A stretch of DNA of 33,524 nucleotides, taken from assembly GCA_045586925.1 (NCBI GenBank), contig JAZNBG010000039.1:1-33524 (forward strand), in the 5' to 3' direction. A program made the position numbers and the translations under genes. This document shows, piece after piece, positions 30,231-33,524 of the stretch. The notes under the pieces were generated by a model. That model was not told the origin of the DNA, made no database searches, and saw nothing but the letters and a program-made list of their open reading frames with translations. Within the stretch, counting starts at the first letter, position 1. Each line of letters begins with the position of its first letter. The DNA comes from SIG440 sp045586925. GTDB taxonomy: Bacteria; Bacillota; Clostridia; Monoglobales; Monoglobaceae.

Positions 30231-31517
30231 ATGATGCTGAATGAAAATATTAGGAAATATAGAAAAAAGCTTAAGCTATCACAGAAAAGCCTGGCAGAAC
30301 TGCTCTTTTTAACTCCGCAAACTATTTCCAAATGGGAAAAAGGACTTTCCGAGCCAAGAATACAGGATTTGTGCAGATTATCGCAAATATTGGGTGTGTC
30401 AACAGATGAGCTATTGGATAATAAAATGTCTGACAGAATAGTTTCCGCGATGATTGCGGTTGACGGAGGCGGAACAAAGACGGAGTTTGTTTTATTTGAC
30501 AAAAACGGAAACATATTTAATCATACTGTTTTGGAAGGCTCAAATCCAAATTTAAAGGGCGTTGAACATTCAGTCAACGTTATAAAAAACGGAATTGATT
30601 TTTTACTGGCAGATAAAATAATAGATGTTGAGGGTATATTTATTGGAATTGCCGGCGGATTTGCAGGGGGAAAATCTAATATTAAAATCACAAAGCATTT
30701 AAAGGAGCTGTATCCATACACAAAAATTAAGGTTGACAGTGATATAACAAATGTAATATGCAGTGCAGCCGACTGCACAAAATGTGTATCAGTAATCTGC
30801 GGTACAGGCTTTGTTGTTTATGCAAAAAACGCAAATGGAATTCATCGTCTGGGCGGTTGGGGATATTATCTGGATGAAGCCGGCAGCGGTTTTTCTCTCG
30901 GAAAATCTGCGTTGTGTGCTGCGCTTGCAGAAAGGGAAGGAACCGGAATAAAAACACTAATAACTTCATTGGTTGAAAACTTGTTGGGGGCAACAGTGTG
31001 GGATAAAATTGATATGATATATTCCGGCGGTGTTGAATATATTGCCTCTTTTGCTAAAAATGTGTTTGAGGCATATTCAGCAGGAGATACAGTTGCTGCG
31101 GAAATACTTAAGAAAAATATGATGTATATTGCATCGGTAATTAAACACGCAAGAGAAAAATATGATATAGGTGATAATATCATTTTAGCCGGAGGCGTAG
31201 TAGGGAATAATCATACTGAATACGCAGAAATGCTCATGGATGCTATGAAGGATGATAAAATAAATATTATTATACCGGAATTACCCCCAATATATGGTGC
31301 TGCAGTGAATTGTTGCAGGATATATTCAGAGATGCCATTAAATTTTAAAGAAAATTCCTTTAATTTTCCAAACATCGAATTCGGGCTTGAGAATAGACTT
31401 ACGGGGAGAACTGGTGCTATATCGTTTGCGTACAGTAGAACAAAGCGGCGGCGCCGCTCGCCGCAGGCGGCGGTCGGAGTAATAACGCTTTGTTTGCCCA
31501 AGTGCATTTCGGCATAG
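30231..31517 (+). CDS. XRE-type HTH fused to a BadF/BadG-type sugar kinase, with replaced C-terminus
   Basis: 428 residues. Residues 1-62 form a Cro/C1-type HTH (LSQKSLAELLFLTPQTISKW). From about 72 the ATPase domain of the N-acetylglucosamine kinase/BadF family begins: phosphate-1 loop IAVDGGGTKTEFVLFD, VICGTGFVVYAK, GGWGYYLDEAGSGF and LAGGVVGNN near 325. The usual end follows GAAVNCC (near 360). The final 25-30 residues, ending RTKRRRRSPQ plus a cysteine-containing tail, are encoded by GC-rich palindromic DNA unlike the rest, so the native end was probably lost by insertion. It may be a sugar-sensing regulator or kinase. AGGAGG precedes two ATGs, 30231 (4 nt) and 30234 (7 nt); 30234 is equally plausible. 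Confidence 0.7.
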   Translation: MMLNENIRKYRKKLKLSQKSLAELLFLTPQTISKWEKGLSEPRIQDLCRLSQILGVSTDELLDNKMSDRIVSAMIAVDGGGTKTEFVLFDKNGNIFNHTVLEGSNPNLKGVEHSVNVIKNGIDFLLADKIIDVEGIFIGIAGGFAGGKSNIKITKHLKELYPYTKIKVDSDITNVICSAADCTKCVSVICGTGFVVYAKNANGIHRLGGWGYYLDEAGSGFSLGKSALCAALAEREGTGIKTLITSLVENLLGATVWDKIDMIYSGGVEYIASFAKNVFEAYSAGDTVAAEILKKNMMYIASVIKHAREKYDIGDNIILAGGVVGNNHTEYAEMLMDAMKDDKINIIIPELPPIYGAAVNCCRIYSEMPLNFKENSFNFPNIEFGLENRLTGRTGAISFAYSRTKRRRRSPQAAVGVITLCLPKCISA

Positions 31518-31690
31518 CCGAAAAAATTTGTTGTAGAAAGACAAAGCTTTTCCTATTATTGCCGATGCTCTCGCATCTCAATCCCACCTAAAAACGTGCC
31601 ACAGGCACCTCTTTCACGGTGTGACGGGCAATTTGAACTTGTTTTTTGTATCATAGGAAATATAACATTTTGTTGTATTTTCCTATGATA
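31431..31690. repeat. Run of five different palindromes with a GC-rich core
   Basis: Five inverted repeats follow in 260 bp. AACAAAGCG (31439-31447) / CGCTTTGTT (31486-31494) encloses a very GC-rich GCGGCGCCGC-type core. Then come TTTCGGC / GCCGAAA (31507-31523), GATGC / GCATC (31564-31577), GTGCC / GGCAC (31596-31608) and TATCATAGGAAA / TTTCCTATGATA (31649-31690). No open frame beyond the kinase tail is credible here. Base composition changes abruptly at about 31440. It lies directly before a recombinase remnant and probably represents the end or the decayed body of an integrated element. Confidence 0.55.
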
Positions 31691-31698
31691 TAAAAAGA

Positions 31699-32044
31699 GA
31701 ACTTCAGACAGAAGTTTCTACCCTCGACAGAATAAGAAGAGAGAAGGAAAACTATTCAATAAGTTAATGGATAATCAAATAACTGATGATGAGTATATGA
31801 GATTATCCAAAGAACTTGAAAGAGCGGAAATTTCCGTCGAGGATAAAATCAAAGAAATAAAGAAAAAACTGTTCTTGCAAAAAAGAATGAAAAAGAACTC
31901 AATGTAAAAGCTTATAAAGAGATTGGAGAGGTTAAAAAGGTTGACAGAAGAGTAGTAGAAAAATTAATTGACAAGATGATAGTAAGCAAAGAAGGAAGAG
32001 TTGAAATCCAATGGATATTTAAAGAAATTTTTAAAAACGCATAA
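31699..32044 (+). pseudogene. Frameshifted C-terminal remnant of a large serine recombinase
   Basis: Three successive frames give consistent recombinase-like text: ELQTEVSTLDRIRREKENYS from 31699, then KLMDNQITDDEYMRLSKELE to about 31905, then VKKVDRRVVEKLIDKMIV and GRVEIQWIFKEIF to a TAA at 32042. The coiled-coil KxMDxxITxxEY block and the final RxxVExLIxxIxV...GRVEIxW block are typical of the C-terminal part of Tn4451/TndX-like large serine recombinases. The catalytic resolvase domain is absent and at least two frameshifts break the remnant, so it is dead. Confidence 0.65.
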
Positions 32045-32101
32045 AGACTTGGTGCTATGGAAAAAGCAGTATTTCAAGTCTTAAAATTTAATAGTAATAG
32101 T

Positions 32102-32130
32102 TTGCAATTTTTTGATATTTATGATAAAAT
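32102..32130 (+). promoter_or_regulatory. Promoter of the gtrA-family gene
   Basis: TTGCAA (32102-32107), a 17-bp spacer and TAAAAT (32125-32130). Confidence 0.65.
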
Positions 32131-32135
32131 AAATA

Positions 32136-32157
32136 GTGGGAAATCCAATATTCCCAC
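32136..32157 (+). promoter_or_regulatory. Hairpin at the 5' end of the gtrA-family transcript
   Basis: GTGGGAA (32136-32142) pairs with TTCCCAC (32151-32157) with an 8-nt loop, right at the predicted transcript start. It may protect the 5' end or bind a regulator; no T-tract follows. Confidence 0.4.
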
Positions 32158-32229
32158 GGGCCTTTAAAGTAAATTGTTCAGATAAAATCATAGCAGAAGT
32201 TTCGTTGAATTGCAAAGGAGATAGAAATA

Positions 32230-32634
32230 ATGAAAAAAGAATCCATTTTTCAAATTATGAAATTTACGTTATTTTCAGCATCTGCAGGGATAATACAAGT
32301 TATTGCATTTGCTGTATTCAACGAGCTTTTTTGTTGGATGTACTGGCCTGCTTATCTTACATCGCTGGTTTTGTCCATAATCTGGAGTTTTACATTTAAC
32401 CGAAGATACACATTTAAGTCGGCGGCAAATGTTCCGTTAGCAATGTTAAAACTATTTGGATTTTATGCTGTTTTCACACCGCTTTCAACATGGCTTGGGC
32501 ACATTGCGGAAGCAATCGGCATCAACGATTACATAATTTTGACGGTGACAATGCTTTCGAATTTTGTTCTTGAATTTCTGTTTTCTAAATTTTTAATATA
32601 TAAAAATCAGGAAAATACTCTAACAGAAAAATAG
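32230..32634 (+). CDS. GtrA-family membrane protein
   Basis: A 134-residue protein with four hydrophobic helices (about 8-30, 38-57, 72-93 and 102-123) and the family signature SFTFNRRYTFKS after helix 2. GtrA proteins (PF04138) are thought to help move undecaprenyl-linked sugars across the membrane for cell-surface glycan synthesis. No glycosyltransferase gene is nearby to confirm the pathway. AAAGGAG is 8-9 nt before the ATG. It begins about 185 bp after the recombinase remnant, outside the decayed region, with its own promoter. Confidence 0.8.
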   Translation: MKKESIFQIMKFTLFSASAGIIQVIAFAVFNELFCWMYWPAYLTSLVLSIIWSFTFNRRYTFKSAANVPLAMLKLFGFYAVFTPLSTWLGHIAEAIGINDYIILTVTMLSNFVLEFLFSKFLIYKNQENTLTEK

Positions 32635-32689
32635 TCATATCGGTTAAATATATTAAGTTGACAAATATGCTTTGAGGTGGCGTGATAAA

Positions 32690-33121
32690 ATGGATTTAAT
32701 TGTAAAAAGCTTTTCAGAGCTTTCTTTGGAAGAACTATATGAAATTATAAAATCGAGGTCAGAGATTTTTTTGCTGGAACAAAATATTGTTTGTCAGGAT
32801 CTTGATGATGTTGATTACACCAGCCTGCATTGTTTTTTTTATGACGGCAAAAGGGTGACAGCGTATTTAAGAGCGTTTGCATTGGATAATGATACGGTAA
32901 CTATAGGCAGAGTACTGACTCTGGAACATAGAAAAGGTCTTGGAAGTGAGCTTATGAAAAAAAGCATTGAAGAAATACAAAAGCGTTTCCACTGCAAAAG
33001 AATAAGTCTTCATGCGCAAAAACAGGCAGTAGAATTTTATGAAAAACTAGGTTTTTATATAACTTCGGATGAGTTTTTAGAAGAAGGGGTTATCCATATT
33101 ACAATGGAGGCAGACATATAA
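32690..33121 (+). CDS. GNAT-family N-acetyltransferase, ElaA-like
   Basis: A 143-residue acetyl-CoA-dependent acetyltransferase. The N-terminal part ELYEIIKSRSEIFLLEQNI and the strand DVDYTSLHCFFYDG are typical of ElaA-like members. The acetyl-CoA loop is in RVLTLEHRKGLGSELM, and HAQKQAVEFYEKLGFY is the usual C-terminal block. The substrate is unknown. GAGGTGG lies 9 nt before ATG 32690; an upstream TTG at 32672 would overlap that ribosome site and is rejected. It follows the GtrA gene by 55 bp without an evident terminator. Confidence 0.85.
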   Translation: MDLIVKSFSELSLEELYEIIKSRSEIFLLEQNIVCQDLDDVDYTSLHCFFYDGKRVTAYLRAFALDNDTVTIGRVLTLEHRKGLGSELMKKSIEEIQKRFHCKRISLHAQKQAVEFYEKLGFYITSDEFLEEGVIHITMEADI

Positions 33122-33158
33122 CATTTTTATATGCAACGCAAAGCTAAAAAAAGTAACT

Positions 33159-33170
33159 AAGTTATAACTT
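33159..33170. promoter_or_regulatory. 12-bp perfect palindrome, possible operator
   Basis: AAGTTATAACTT lies 38 bp before the last gene, in an AT-rich gap. It could be an operator or part of a weak terminator (AAAAGT...ACTTTT with flanking T). Confidence 0.3.
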
Positions 33171-33207
33171 TTGTTTTGTAATATTAAGAAAGGAGAGAGG
33201 TGTCTTT

Positions 33208-33524
33208 ATGATTATAAAGAATTGCAATATCATTGACTGTACTGGCAATGAGCCTTATGTTGCCGATGTGGAGATAAGGGATGGAATTATTGCAAAGATC
33301 GGCACACATCTGACCGGTGATGAAATAATTGATGGAAAGGGAAAATACCTTATCCCGGGACTTATAAATCTGCATGTACATATAAACAGAAGAAACGTTT
33401 CAAGAACTAAAAATTCATTCCGTCAGGGTGCACCCGCAATCGAAAACAGTTCAGATTTTCACAGGGTTTTATATGCTGCCCGAAATGCGTGGTATGAACT
33501 GTCTCAGGGAAGTCGGAGGCCAAG
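33208..33524 (+). CDS. Amidohydrolase-family protein (partial, cut by window end)
   Basis: About 105 codons are present. The N-terminal beta region IIKNCNIIDCTGNEPY and EIRDGIIAKIG leads to the metal motif LIPGLINLHVHI (H-x-H), typical of imidazolonepropionase- or prolidase-like amidohydrolases. AAGGAGAGAGG lies just before ATG 33208. The family normally continues ELSQGxTTxRDxG, but here the last codons read ELSQGSRRP, so the final 15 or so bases look aberrant, as at a contig end or a break. The substrate is unknown. Confidence 0.7.
   Translation, partial: MIIKNCNIIDCTGNEPYVADVEIRDGIIAKIGTHLTGDEIIDGKGKYLIPGLINLHVHINRRNVSRTKNSFRQGAPAIENSSDFHRVLYAARNAWYELSQGSRRP

Noticed and set aside
31431..31690. 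CRISPR array
   Set aside because: The palindromes differ from each other and are not regularly spaced direct repeats.

Overview
The window looks like chromosomal DNA of a strictly anaerobic, low-to-moderate GC Firmicute, most likely a gut-type member of Clostridia. This is an inference from gene content: an iron-only hydrogenase-type regulator, flavodiiron protein plus rubredoxin, an ECF transporter, a ClpE-like unfoldase and an EF-G paralogue. Many SigA-type promoters have exact 17-bp spacers, and AGGAGG-type ribosome sites are common. I see no rRNA, tRNA or CRISPR array.

Layout. 1-456 (minus): a TM1266-type regulator followed by the first codons of a thioredoxin-reductase-like gene; a leader with competing helices lies between them. 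645-4943 (plus): a PhoP/PhoR-type two-component system, then a Na+/phosphate cotransporter with a PhoU-like domain. Its promoter is preceded by three TTAAC repeats spaced exactly 11 bp, a good Pho-box candidate. 4983-9898: a carbohydrate/peptide locus in which a glycoside-hydrolase-like gene and an M28 aminopeptidase-like gene are transcribed divergently from an AraC regulator, with interleaved promoters. 10046-11995: NADP-type glutamate dehydrogenase and a PRPP-dependent phosphoribosyltransferase. 12181-12573: a promoter-to-terminator unit with no credible ORF but nested complementary segments, probably a structured ncRNA of about 350 nt. 12585-15961: an ECF transporter made of EcfT plus one protein fusing both ATPases to a membrane S component. 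16034-19105: Mn-catalase, and convergently a ClpE-like protein. 19247-23945: isoleucyl-tRNA synthetase, flavodiiron protein and a 51-residue rubredoxin. 24020-25817: a divergent pair of unrecognised genes, one Cys-rich. 25868-29633: an EF-G-like GTPase, a metallo-beta-lactamase-fold hydrolase and an SGNH-like hydrolase.

29640-32050 is the most accessory-looking part. A frameshifted AbiEii-type nucleotidyltransferase remnant, an HTH-BadF sugar-kinase gene with a foreign GC-rich 3' end, a run of five unrelated palindromes, and a frameshifted C-terminal remnant of a large serine recombinase follow one another. This suggests an old integration site. 32102-33524 holds GtrA, a GNAT acetyltransferase and the start of an amidohydrolase cut by the window end.

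How the genes work together: phosphate sensing and uptake form one unit (PhoPR, Pho box, Na/Pi carrier). FprA, rubredoxin, Mn-catalase and the thioredoxin-reductase-like gene together suggest oxygen and peroxide defence in an anaerobe. No entirely new multi-gene system is proven. The best candidates for undescribed biology are the 12.2-12.57 kb RNA, the Cys-rich divergent pair, the palindrome run at 31.4-31.7 kb and the competing helices at the left edge.
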